A stretch of 64,000 nucleotides of DNA from Staphylococcus cornubiensis (lineage in GTDB: Bacteria > Bacillota > Bacilli > Staphylococcales > Staphylococcaceae), in the NCBI RefSeq assembly GCF_900183575.1, contig NZ_FXUZ01000003.1:124001-188000 (forward strand). The letters run 5' to 3'. A program made the translations under genes and the position numbers. The notes below the pieces were generated by a model. It saw nothing but the letters and a program-made list of their open reading frames with translations. It was not told the origin of the DNA and made no database searches. Below are positions 1-7,670 of the stretch, piece after piece (the stretch's first letter is position 1; every line of letters begins with the position of its first letter).

Positions 1-636
1 TACGACTAATACGACGATAATGATGGGTACACTGATTTGAACTTGTTGCCAATTTGTACCTGAAACACCACCTGCGCTCCAAAAGTTGATTGACTGATTT
101 AAATGAAACATTAACGCAACACCTTGGCTGAGTGCGGTTAACAATGCACTGACAGCAGCCCCAGCTAAAATCAGACGCATCGGATTAAAACCATCGCGTC
201 TAGATGCACCTATCGTCATTACAATCGCACCACCTAACATCGCTCCTGCAAACCCAGCGAAAATATGCGCAATAAATGATGCCCCGGGAAATAGTGCAAA
301 AGTGAGCGCTAAAGCAAAAGCAGCCCCAGCATTTAAACCAATAAGACTGGGGTCTGCAAGTCCATTTTTAGAAACACCTTGAATGACTGCACCGGCTGTG
401 GCAAGGGCCATACCGACGAGCACAGCACCGATATTTCGAGGTATTCGAATTTCAGAAATCACATTATGCGCTTGTATTTTAGGGTCATATTGAAAAATCG
501 CTTCAAAAATAGTGCCCAAATTGACATGCGCTTCACCTAATAAAGTCGCAACGATAAACACCACACATAATATGATGACAGCACTAATGAACTGTACCGA
601 ATAATTCCATTTGATATTTCCTATTTTTTTCAACAT
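1..636 (-). CDS. fhuB: Ferrichrome/hydroxamate siderophore ABC transporter permease FhuB (3' part outside window)
   Basis: A polytopic membrane protein of the FecCD permease family, which forms the membrane channel for siderophore import. The 212 visible residues begin MLKKIGNIKWNYSVQF and include an N-terminal membrane helix, the family motif around RIPRNIGAVLVGMALATAG (about residues 70-90) and the Pro-Ser-Leu-Ile-Gly-Leu-Asn-Ala-Gly stretch that follows the second helix. The frame runs off the left edge, so the C-terminal third is missing. It starts 24 bp downstream of the fhuC stop on the same strand, as expected for a fhuCBG operon in which FhuC energises import. The assignment to FhuB rather than FhuG rests on its position directly after fhuC. 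Confidence 0.85.
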   Translation of the reverse strand, partial: MLKKIGNIKWNYSVQFISAVIILCVVFIVATLLGEAHVNLGTIFEAIFQYDPKIQAHNVISEIRIPRNIGAVLVGMALATAGAVIQGVSKNGLADPSLIGLNAGAAFALALTFALFPGASFIAHIFAGFAGAMLGGAIVMTIGASRRDGFNPMRLILAGAAVSALLTALSQGVALMFHLNQSINFWSAGGVSGTNWQQVQISVPIIIVVLVV

Positions 637-660
637 GTTCTATACTCCGCTATTCAACTT

Positions 661-1464
661 TTACGCTTTTTCGTAATGTTTACACAAGAGATTGTATGTC
701 ACGAGCATCGGTTTACCTGTGCGTGGATCCGTACTCAACTCTGCATCAATATTAAACACACGCTCTAAAATTTCATTTGTCAGTACTTCATGCGTGTCAC
801 CTTGTTTAATAATATCGCCATCTTTCATCGCGATAAGGTGATCCGAGAAACGAATCGCTTGGTTAATATCATGTAAAACCATGATAATTGTCGTTCCGTG
901 CTCAGCATTCAATTCTTGTACGAGCTCTAAAATTTCAAGTTGATGCGAAATATCTAAATATGTTGTCGGTTCATCAAGAAAAATAATGTCTGTTTTTTGA
1001 GCGAGCGCCATCGCAATCCATACACGTTGACGTTGCCCACCACTTAAGTCATTAACCGCTCGATGCTTAAAGTCTATCGTCCCTGTCACACGCATCGCCC
1101 AGTCAATCGCTTTTTTGTCTTCTTCATTCAAACGACCAAAGCCTTTTTGATGTGGGAAACGTCCATAAGAAACAAGTTCTCCAGCTGTCAAACCATCCGC
1201 CACATCTGGAGATTGAGGTAATATCGCTATTTTTTTAGCAATTTCTTTCGTTGATTGGACGTGGATATTTTTACCGTCCAAACAAATTTCACCACTTTTA
1301 GTATTTAATAATCGAGAAAGCGCTTTTAGCAATGTTGATTTACCACACCCATTCGGACCAATAATTGAAGTAATGGCACCGTCTGGAATTGCGACATCTA
1401 AATTATCAACAATGACACGGTCACCATACCCAATTGTGACCTCTTTACCTGTTAATCTACTCAT
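661..1464 (-). CDS. fhuC: Ferrichrome ABC transporter ATP-binding protein FhuC
   Basis: Cytoplasmic ATPase that powers siderophore uptake; in S. aureus the single FhuC also serves other siderophore permeases such as SirBC, which lack an ATPase of their own. Visible motifs are Walker A GPNGCGKST, the Q-loop region ILPQSP, the signature LSGGQRQR and Walker B DIIFLDEPTT followed by the switch histidine in MVLHDINQ. The length of about 267 residues is normal for FecE-type ATPases. An ATG two codons upstream (1470) lies directly against the GAAGG Shine-Dalgarno sequence, so I place the start at 1464, where spacing is 6 nt. A Fur box lies about 140 bp upstream, so iron repression is expected. The sirABC genes in this window also lack an ATPase gene, so FhuC is the likely partner. 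Confidence 0.93.
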   Translation of the reverse strand: MSRLTGKEVTIGYGDRVIVDNLDVAIPDGAITSIIGPNGCGKSTLLKALSRLLNTKSGEICLDGKNIHVQSTKEIAKKIAILPQSPDVADGLTAGELVSYGRFPHQKGFGRLNEEDKKAIDWAMRVTGTIDFKHRAVNDLSGGQRQRVWIAMALAQKTDIIFLDEPTTYLDISHQLEILELVQELNAEHGTTIIMVLHDINQAIRFSDHLIAMKDGDIIKQGDTHEVLTNEILERVFNIDAELSTDPRTGKPMLVTYNLLCKHYEKA

Positions 1465-1601
1465 CGTCATCCTTCTTTCTTAAACCGATTACGCCGTTGC
1501 ACACGCTAAATTATGCATGTTAAGGCGTTACTGCTTCACTCACTAACGAACTTGTGAGCTTTTCATTCCCTATGTTATGAAATCTATATTTATTTCATGC
1601 A

Positions 1602-1620
1602 ATTGATAATCATTATCATG
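1602..1620 (-). promoter_or_regulatory. Fur box upstream of fhuC
   Basis: On the minus strand the site reads as GATAATGATTATCA followed by less conserved bases, an almost perfect match to the first 14 positions of the 19-bp Fur consensus. It lies in the fhuC leader region, about 140 bp before the start codon. Confidence 0.8.
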
Positions 1621-1818
1621 TTTATGCCAAGTATATCATCATTTATCAAAAATTTCTAACTGAAAATCATTTAGTTTGGACTTCATATACTTGCGAGATC
1701 GTATTCAATTCTTTGAAAATTTCTTACTCTCATAAATTAAAAAATCATTCATTCCCAATCGTTTATACAAATTGATTCATCATGTCATTCTTATTGATGC
1801 GCATAAAACCATTAAGAA

Positions 1819-1841
1819 AAGGCTAGGAGTTCTCCCAGCCT
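1819..1841 (-). terminator. Intrinsic terminator downstream of the yitT-family gene
   Basis: An AGGCTGGGAG / CTCCTAGCCT stem with a 2-4 nt loop and one mismatch is followed on the minus strand by TTTTCTT. It sits 35 bp after the stop codon of the gene at 1876-2709. Confidence 0.8.
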
Positions 1842-1875
1842 CTACACTTTCATGTCTACTATTTCAATTTTCACT

Positions 1876-2709
1876 TTAATCTTCTACTAAAAAGCCGTTA
1901 CCATAAACATCACGCACGTCATGCACAACAACGAAAGCACTATGATCAATTTGACGAATCAAGCGCTTTGTACGTGACAATTGCGTCTTACTAATCACGG
2001 CATAAAGCACGTCCGTTTCTTGTTTTGAGAAATAACCGCGCCCATTTAAAATAGTGACACCTCTACCAATATCCTCATCAATCATTTTAGCGATACGGTC
2101 AGGCTCCTTTGAAATAATCGTCACGGCTTTTTTAGGATTTAAACCTTCGATGACGAAATCCATCACTTTTGTACCGACATATAAACTAATCACGGTTAAA
2201 AGTGCACGATCTAACGGAATCACTGTCAATGAAATTAACACGACAATTAAGTCAAAAAAGAGTAATGCATAAGGTGTACTCACGTCTAAATACTTATTCG
2301 CAATACGTGCTAAAATCGTCGTCCCAGCTGTCGTACCACCTGCTAAAACGATAATCCCAATGCCTAAGCCGACTGAAAATCCGCCGAACACCGCATTAAT
2401 AATGACATCATCTGATTTAACTTGCCAAGTCTGAGTTAAACTCAAAAATACAGAAATTAAAATGGTCGCCACTATAGTTAAATACATACTTCTTTTACTT
2501 AAAAATTTGTAACCAATCGCAATCAATACCGCATTAACGACAAAGTTAATCATCGCTGGCGACCAATGAAATGCATAATATAGCACGATGGCCAAACCTG
2601 TCACGCCACCTTCACCGAGGTCACCGGCAATAACAAACGCATTGACACCCGCTGAAAAAATAAACGCCCCGATGATAACTAATAACAAATCTCTAATTGT
2701 TCTGCTCAC
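1876..2709 (-). CDS. YitT family membrane protein (DUF161 plus DUF2179)
   Basis: Integral membrane protein with five or six predicted helices (about residues 10-175) and a soluble C-terminal domain of the DUF2179 type, in which Lys-Ala-Val-Thr-Ile-Ile-Ser opens the first strand. YitT-family proteins are widespread in Firmicutes and their substrate is unknown, so no reaction is assigned. I choose the GTG at 2709 because it has a strong GGGAGG sequence 9 nt upstream; an ATG at 2739 would add ten residues but has only a weak ribosome site. The gene is monocistronic, with a terminator just after the stop. Family call is firm, function is not. Confidence 0.85.
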   Translation of the reverse strand: MSRTIRDLLLVIIGAFIFSAGVNAFVIAGDLGEGGVTGLAIVLYYAFHWSPAMINFVVNAVLIAIGYKFLSKRSMYLTIVATILISVFLSLTQTWQVKSDDVIINAVFGGFSVGLGIGIIVLAGGTTAGTTILARIANKYLDVSTPYALLFFDLIVVLISLTVIPLDRALLTVISLYVGTKVMDFVIEGLNPKKAVTIISKEPDRIAKMIDEDIGRGVTILNGRGYFSKQETDVLYAVISKTQLSRTKRLIRQIDHSAFVVVHDVRDVYGNGFLVED

Positions 2710-2850
2710 CCAATGATTCCTCCCATTCTTTTGTATCATTTCTTACTCGTCATAAGCCATACTATCACAACTTTGTGACAAAGCGAACCCCTTGTGTGAC
2801 AACTCTTTGCATAGGCGACAAAATAAAATTTTAAATTTCTGAATATTTCG

Positions 2851-2879
2851 TTTACTTTTGGTAGCAAACTGTGTATAAT
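2851..2879 (+). promoter_or_regulatory. Sigma-A promoter of a putative small RNA
   Basis: TTTACT and TATAAT hexamers are separated by exactly 17 bp, close to the vegetative consensus. No protein gene lies downstream on this strand; what follows is a chain of hairpins, so a non-coding transcript is likely. Confidence 0.7.
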
Positions 2880-2885
2880 AAAAAC

Positions 2886-3055
2886 TACCTTATTTGTTGC
2901 TAGTCATCTAGTCAACAAGAGGCCATCTCCTTTGTGTTTTTTTATAGTAAAAGAGATTTTTTGCTCGAGATTGATATCATGCTCGAATATCAATCAAAAT
3001 TATTCATTTCCCGTCTAGGCAGTTCAGCATATGCTGGGCTGCTCTATTTTTATGC
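2886..3055 (+). ncRNA. Putative structured small RNA of about 170 nt
   Basis: Expected transcript from the promoter at 2851-2879. In order I see: a hairpin at 2895-2919 (TTGTTG-CTAG / CTAG-TCAACAA); an overlapping, mutually exclusive imperfect stem at 2914-2935 followed by a seven-T run at 2937-2943; a perfect 9-bp stem at 2969-2995 (GATTGATAT / ATATCAATC, 9-nt loop); an apparently unpaired UUUCCCGU stretch near 3007-3015; and a 12-bp terminal hairpin at 3019-3042 with two G-T pairs, followed by a T-rich tract. A C-rich unpaired UCCC motif is typical of regulatory RNAs of staphylococci that pair with ribosome binding sites. No homologue is recognised, and transcription is inferred from sequence only. 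An early stop at 2943 would give a 60-nt form. Confidence 0.5.
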
Positions 3056-3102
3056 TTTTAAAACCCACTTTTCAGAAAAAAACATTGTAGCCATATCAAA
3101 AA

Positions 3103-3140
3103 AGAGGCTCAGACGTTTTGTTTTCATTGTCCAAGCCTCT
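3103..3140 (-). terminator. Intrinsic terminator of nupC
   Basis: AGAGGCT and AGCCTCT arms, extended by a GAC/GTC pair after two mismatches, are followed on the minus strand by a run of seven T. It lies 45 bp beyond the nupC stop codon and also faces the putative small RNA arriving from the other side. Confidence 0.8.
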
Positions 3141-3184
3141 AAAAAGGTTATCCTATTTTGCACTTTATTCGTTTGTGGCTTAAC

Positions 3185-4411
3185 TTACCACGCGAATAAA
3201 CCTACAAAACCAGCCGTTAATAATGATACTAAAATACCTGCTAATAACATCATTGGTACATATTTGGATACAAAGTCAGAAGTTTTTTCATTTACAATAC
3301 CTTTTAACGTACCGATAATCATACCGATTGTTGAGAAGTTAGCAAATGAAATTAAGAATGTTGAAATAACTGCACGACGGTGAGGTGCGTAATCATTAAC
3401 CTCTCCTGCGATTTGACCCATTACAACAAATTCATTCGTTACAATTTTCTTCGCCATATTTTGTGCAACTAACCATGCCTCATCAAAAGGAAGTCCAAGT
3501 AATAATGCAAATGGATACATGAACACACCCAAGATTTGGTCAAGACCGAAGCTGCCATTCGCGTTGAACAAGTGACCAATACCACCCGTAATAAGGTGAA
3601 TTAAACGGTCTGCTAATTCCGCTAAAGCAACGAAACTGATAACGAATGCGATAATAATCAATACTAACTTACCTGCATTCAGTACTGAGTCACCCAGGAA
3701 TGAGAAGAATGGTTGACGCGCTTCATTTGCACGTAAATCGTAAATGACATCTTCATCTACTTCAACTTTCACAGGGTTTAAAATAGAAGCAACAATCATC
3801 GCGTTGACGATATTTAAAGGAATCGCCGTCAATACAAGTTCACCAGGAATCATCGTCACATAAGCACCGACAATTGCACCAGATACAGAACTCATTGACA
3901 TCATCGCCAATGTAAGGACACGTGTCTCTTTCATACGTTTTAACTGTTCACTTGAAACCGCAAGTGCTTCAGTGTTTCCTAAAAACATCATTTCAATACC
4001 GAAGAATGCTTCAAATTTAGGTTGGCGTGTAATTTTTGCAAGTACCCAACCAATACCACGCATAATCCATGGCAAAATACGTAAATACATCAAGATATCA
4101 AAAAGTGGCACAACTAATAAAATTGGGAATAATGCCGCTACTGCCATGTCCAACTGTTTTGGTGCTGTGAAACTATGGAACGCAAAGCCAATCCCTGCAA
4201 ACGATGCATCAATGACCCAAGAAATCCCTTCAGCTGCCTTTTTAACGGCGATCGTACCTACTGGGAAATAAACAAAGAACCATGCCAAAATTAAGTTAAG
4301 GACAACAAGTGTCGCAACAGAAGCCCATTGAATGTTTTTACGGTCGCGTGAGAATAAAAATGCAACGCCTAAAAACACCAACAACCCAATAATGTTAATA
4401 ATCAAATACAT
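3185..4411 (-). CDS. nupC: Concentrative nucleoside transporter NupC
   Basis: Cation-coupled nucleoside importer of the CNT family in the cytoplasmic membrane. The protein of about 408 residues has the CNT layout: an N-terminal helix group (MYLIINIIGLLVFLGVAFLF), the nucleoside-recognition domain around Gly-Asn-Thr-Glu-Ala (family motif in FLGNTEALA) and the C-terminal motif region around Ile-Ser-Phe-Ala-Asn-Phe-Ser-Thr-Ile-Gly. I start at the ATG at 4411, preceded by AAGAGG at 9 nt; a TTG further upstream would add eight residues with no ribosome site. It is transcribed alone. In S. aureus the nupC gene lies between abcA and the fhu operon, which matches the order here apart from the inserted feo genes. 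Confidence 0.92.
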   Translation of the reverse strand: MYLIINIIGLLVFLGVAFLFSRDRKNIQWASVATLVVLNLILAWFFVYFPVGTIAVKKAAEGISWVIDASFAGIGFAFHSFTAPKQLDMAVAALFPILLVVPLFDILMYLRILPWIMRGIGWVLAKITRQPKFEAFFGIEMMFLGNTEALAVSSEQLKRMKETRVLTLAMMSMSSVSGAIVGAYVTMIPGELVLTAIPLNIVNAMIVASILNPVKVEVDEDVIYDLRANEARQPFFSFLGDSVLNAGKLVLIIIAFVISFVALAELADRLIHLITGGIGHLFNANGSFGLDQILGVFMYPFALLLGLPFDEAWLVAQNMAKKIVTNEFVVMGQIAGEVNDYAPHRRAVISTFLISFANFSTIGMIIGTLKGIVNEKTSDFVSKYVPMMLLAGILVSLLTAGFVGLFAW

Positions 4412-4613
4412 AAGGAGATACCTCTTACCTTTCAACTGTTTTTTAACACCATTAGTATACCACGACGTTTACTGACTGAGAATATATTTTTTTCACTATC
4501 ATTTAAGTATAAAATATCTAAACACGATGCGATTTTATTCCATTTTTATTTTGCTACTATAAAATGTTTCGATTTAAATTCGATATTTTTTCACATTTGG
4601 TGCTAAAAAGTTA

Positions 4614-4642
4614 TTGCCTCCAAATGAAAACCGTCTTATTCT
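4614..4642 (+). promoter_or_regulatory. feoAB promoter
   Basis: TTGCCT and TATTCT hexamers with 17-bp spacing lie just upstream of the Fur box that precedes feoA, so Fur binding would cover the transcription start region. Confidence 0.6.
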
Positions 4643-4652
4643 ATAGTTAAGT

Positions 4653-4671
4653 GAAAATGATTATCATTAAC
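4653..4671 (+). promoter_or_regulatory. Fur box of feoAB
   Basis: The sequence GAAAATGATTATCATTAAC matches the 19-bp Fur consensus at 17 positions. It lies directly downstream of the predicted -10 element and 17 bp before the feoA start, so the operon should be iron-repressed. Confidence 0.88.
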
Positions 4672-4688
4672 GATGAGTAGGTGTGCAT

Positions 4689-4925
4689 ATGTTACATATT
4701 GGAAATGCTGAGATTGGCAAACAATATCGTGTAAAAGCATTAGATACAAACAATATACATTTGAAGCATCGTTTGCGTGCCTTAGGATGTGTAGAAGGAT
4801 GTCAAATTTCTGTACATCAAAAAGGATTATTCAAAGGCCCATGTACATTAAAGGTGAACGGCCAACATATTTGTATTCGTAATTGTGATGCTTGTGAAAT
4901 TAGATTGGAGCATGTTTATGAGTAA
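4689..4925 (+). CDS. feoA: Ferrous iron transport protein FeoA
   Basis: Small cytoplasmic SH3-like protein (about 78 residues) that supports FeoB in ferrous iron uptake. The FeoA features seen are the conserved [12 protein letters not shown] segment (family pattern of a Leu-Gly turn followed by a Gly-hydrophobic strand) and a C-terminal strand ending in a Cys-rich Arg-Asn-Cys-Asp-Ala-Cys. I start at the ATG at 4689, with AGG 7 nt upstream; a GTG at 4683 would add two residues. The stop codon overlaps the feoB start by 8 nt, which indicates translational coupling. A Fur box and promoter lie immediately upstream. Confidence 0.9.
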   Translation: MLHIGNAEIGKQYRVKALDTNNIHLKHRLRALGCVEGCQISVHQKGLFKGPCTLKVNGQHICIRNCDACEIRLEHVYE

Positions 4926-6912
4926 TGCGTATTGTATTTTAGGTAATCCCAATGTAGGGAAAACATCTCTCTTTAATGCATTAACAGGTTCATATGAATA
5001 TGTGGGCAACTGGAGCGGTGTTACGGTAGATAAAAAGGTGGGTCAACTTAAGAAAAAATCAGGTCATCTCATCGACTTACCCGGTATTTATGACTTAGTC
5101 CCGATTTCACGCGACGAAACTGTGGTGACAGATTATTTACTCAATGAAAAATTCGACGGTATGATCAATATTATTGATGCTGCCCAAATTAAACGCAATT
5201 TTAATCTCACTGTACAATTATTAGAATATGGCGCGCCGTTGCTCATCGGTTTGAACATGATTGATGTCGCAAATAAACGTGGTATCCGTATTGACCATCA
5301 ACGTTTAATGCGTCAATTACACATTCCAATTATTCCTGTTATCGCACGTACGGGTAAAGGAAGCGATGAAGTGCTCAATGCGCTTGCCGACCATCACGTA
5401 TCAACACGACGTCCTTTAAAGATTCATTATGGTGACGCGATTGAAAGCTTATTGACGCAACTCATCAAAGCATTGCCAACGACACTTTCAGTAGCACATC
5501 AGCATTATCGCTTTTTAGCTATTCAATATTTACTCAACAATCCAGCTGTGTTGACCTATTTAGATGAAGAAACGATTCAACAATTCGAGGCACTAACAAC
5601 ACAGTTTAAACATTTGAATACTATCGACATTGAACAGCATATTTTGAAATGTCGTCAACATTATATCGATTCCATTCTCGCTGAAGTGGTGGCTTATCCA
5701 GATTCAGAACGTCAACATATGACCGAACGTATCGATACATTACTCACACATAAAGTACTGGGTATCCCTATATTTTTAGGGATTATGTGGCTTATCTTTC
5801 AAATTACATTTACTTGGATAGGCACGCCCCTTTCAGATCAATTGGACGCATTTTTCGGGGGGCCTTTAACAGATCAAACGATTAATATTATGGATAAAAT
5901 CGGACTCTATCCTGCATTACAAGACTTAGTAACAGATGGCATTATTGCGGGTGTCGGTGGTGTACTCGTCTTCATTCCACAAATTTTAGTCCTTTTCTTC
6001 TTCATTTCATTATTGGAAGATTCAGGCTACATGGCGCGTATTGCAGTCATTATGGATCGTATTATGGAAAAATTTGGTCTGAACGGTAAGTCCTTTATTC
6101 CGATGATTATTGGTTTCGGTTGTAACGTTCCCGGTATTATGGCTGCGCGTAGTATCGAAGAAGAAAAAGAACGACTCACAACGATTTTAATTGCACCATT
6201 CATGTCTTGTTCTGCTCGACTTCCGGTATACGGTTTATTCGTAGCTATTTTCTTTGCACAACATCAAGCGCTTGTCGTGTTAAGCCTTTACGTATTAGGC
6301 ATTGTCGTCGCATTACTTGTCAGTTGGTTATTGTCTAAAACAGTACTCAAAAAAGACACGTCCATTTTCGTGATTGAATTACCGCCATATCGTTTACCTT
6401 CTATTAAAACATTGTGGCGCAGTACTTGGGAAAAAGGAAAAGGCTTCGTTAAAAAAGCAGGAACATTTATTTTTGCAGGATCTGTTGTTATTTGGTTACT
6501 CAATTACACAGGTCCATCTGGTATTGATGTCCCTATCGATCAAAGTTTCTTACACATGATTGGTGCGTTCATTGCGCCTCTCATTACACCGCTTGGGTTC
6601 AGTTCATGGCAAACCGCTGCCACACTGATTCCTGGATTTTTAGCAAAAGAAGTCATCATTAGTTCTATGGCCATTATTTTTGCAGTCAGTGAGGATGGTC
6701 TTGTCTCTACGGTAGCGACACATTTCACAGCACTATCTGCGTACTCATTCATGGTTTTTATTTTATTGTATACCCCATGCCTTGCGACAGTGGCTGCGAT
6801 TCGTAAAGAGACTCCTTCATGGAAATGGACAATGCTTGCTGTGACATACCCGATTGTTATCGCATACGTCTTGTCATTCCTTGTTTATCAAATCGGTTCG
6901 TATTTTTTATAG
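4918..6912 (+). CDS. feoB: Ferrous iron transporter FeoB
   Basis: GTP-driven membrane transporter for Fe(II). The N-terminal G domain shows G1 [12 protein letters not shown] (about residues 8-19), the G3 motif DLPGIYDL and the G4 motif LNMIDVANK. The membrane domain has two Gate-type repeats, with the conserved [13 protein letters not shown] segment and a second Cys-bearing motif [12 protein letters not shown]. At 664 residues it is close to the usual FeoB length. The ATG at 4918 lies inside the last codons of feoA. A frame extension upstream to 4885 would duplicate feoA sequence and has no ribosome site. The operon is Fur-boxed and continues into the small gene at 6925. Confidence 0.95.
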   Translation: MSNAYCILGNPNVGKTSLFNALTGSYEYVGNWSGVTVDKKVGQLKKKSGHLIDLPGIYDLVPISRDETVVTDYLLNEKFDGMINIIDAAQIKRNFNLTVQLLEYGAPLLIGLNMIDVANKRGIRIDHQRLMRQLHIPIIPVIARTGKGSDEVLNALADHHVSTRRPLKIHYGDAIESLLTQLIKALPTTLSVAHQHYRFLAIQYLLNNPAVLTYLDEETIQQFEALTTQFKHLNTIDIEQHILKCRQHYIDSILAEVVAYPDSERQHMTERIDTLLTHKVLGIPIFLGIMWLIFQITFTWIGTPLSDQLDAFFGGPLTDQTINIMDKIGLYPALQDLVTDGIIAGVGGVLVFIPQILVLFFFISLLEDSGYMARIAVIMDRIMEKFGLNGKSFIPMIIGFGCNVPGIMAARSIEEEKERLTTILIAPFMSCSARLPVYGLFVAIFFAQHQALVVLSLYVLGIVVALLVSWLLSKTVLKKDTSIFVIELPPYRLPSIKTLWRSTWEKGKGFVKKAGTFIFAGSVVIWLLNYTGPSGIDVPIDQSFLHMIGAFIAPLITPLGFSSWQTAATLIPGFLAKEVIISSMAIIFAVSEDGLVSTVATHFTALSAYSFMVFILLYTPCLATVAAIRKETPSWKWTMLAVTYPIVIAYVLSFLVYQIGSYFL

Positions 6913-6924
6913 GAGGCGTTGAAA

Positions 6925-7083
6925 ATGACGTTATTGATTAATTTATTATTCGTCGTGTTGATTTTAAGCTATGTCGCATTCGTCATCGTACGTTTTTTCA
7001 AAAAGTCCAAGCAAGGGAAATGTAGTGCGTGTGAATGTAGTAAAAGTTGTCCGACTGAAAGTTTACCGAAACATTTGCAGTAA
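6925..7083 (+). CDS. FeoB-associated Cys-rich membrane protein
   Basis: A 52-residue protein starting 12 bp after feoB, with a strong AGGAGG at 8 nt. Residues 1-23 form one hydrophobic membrane helix, followed by a basic stretch (FFKKSKQGK) and a cysteine cluster C-S-A-C-E-C-S-K-S-C in the C-terminal half. This is the layout of the FeoB-associated Cys-rich family found as a third feo gene in Firmicutes. Its role is not established; metal delivery to, or sensing for, FeoB is an inference from the cysteines and the operon. It is probably co-transcribed and co-repressed with feoAB. Confidence 0.85.
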   Translation: MTLLINLLFVVLILSYVAFVIVRFFKKSKQGKCSACECSKSCPTESLPKHLQ

Positions 7084-7610
7084 TGGGGTTGAGTTAGAGC
7101 ACATATGTTAGTATGCAAGTTTGAGCAACTCTTGAGGGATCAGCTGGTCCGGAAAATCCACTAACACTTCAACAAATGTAACAGTTTAATCAAGCGTTAG
7201 TGAGTTGAAGGGCCAGATCAAGCCCTAAGAAATCAGCTAGGTGTAGTTCAGTGATGCCAAAATACTAAAAAACACTTGCAAAACAGTAAGAACGCGAAGC
7301 CATGAGGGCAATCAAAAATACAATTCAAAGCGGAAGGGCAAGTTAAACAATATATTGCATCAATATCATCAAAATTTTTTATGTCCCACCCCCAAACAGC
7401 TACTGCGTTAAACAGTAACCACGATTAAACAACAGAAATCTCATTAAGCCATTATTTTATCCCTCAGGAGTGTCGAATGGTTCTTGTAATCTTAGTCTGG
7501 TGCCTCTAACTGCTTATATGGGCTATATGTGATGAACACTACTTTCATTTGTTACGTTATTCTCCTTTTTGAGTGAAAATAGATAAGCAAAAATATGCAT
7601 GATTGATAAA
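7084..7610. other. Intergenic region with repeat material between the feo operon and abcA
   Basis: About 530 bp without a credible gene. It holds palindromic repeat copy A (7121-7313), a linked flank with the GGGCAAGTTAAACAA motif (7337-7351), a CTACTG-type hairpin also present in copy B (about 7398-7422), and a reverse-oriented arm fragment TCCCTCAGGAGTGTCG near 7461-7476. No start codon with a ribosome site leads into an open frame longer than about 30 codons. Confidence 0.6.
7121..7313 (+). repeat. Palindromic intergenic repeat, copy A
   Basis: Contains the family core in plus orientation: GAGGGATCAGCTGGTCCGG, then AAAATCC, a CTAACACTT / AAGCGTTAG inner stem, AGTTGAAGGGCCAG, then a roughly 58-bp insertion before AAGAACGCGAAGCCATGA and GGGCAATC. 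The middle stem pairs CTGGTCC with GGGCCAG (one G-T pair). Confidence 0.75.
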
Positions 7611-7668
7611 AAAAGACTGGGATGAAAACGCACTTAAGAAAAGTGGTTTCAAAGGCCCAGTCTTTTTT
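7611..7668 (-). terminator. Intrinsic terminator of abcA
   Basis: AAAAGACTGGG and CCCAGTCTTTT arms enclose a 34-nt loop that itself can fold. On the minus strand the second arm runs into a poly-T tract. It begins directly after the abcA stop codon. Confidence 0.85.
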
Positions 7669-7670
7669 CA

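Noticed and set aside
2934-3383. 149-codon plus-strand open frame
   Set aside because: Runs antisense through the end of nupC and its terminator, has no ribosome site, and its first part is the structured small-RNA candidate.
7121-7313. Insertion sequence or transposase remnant
   Set aside because: No transposase coding or clear target duplication is visible; the elements are short, palindromic and non-coding.
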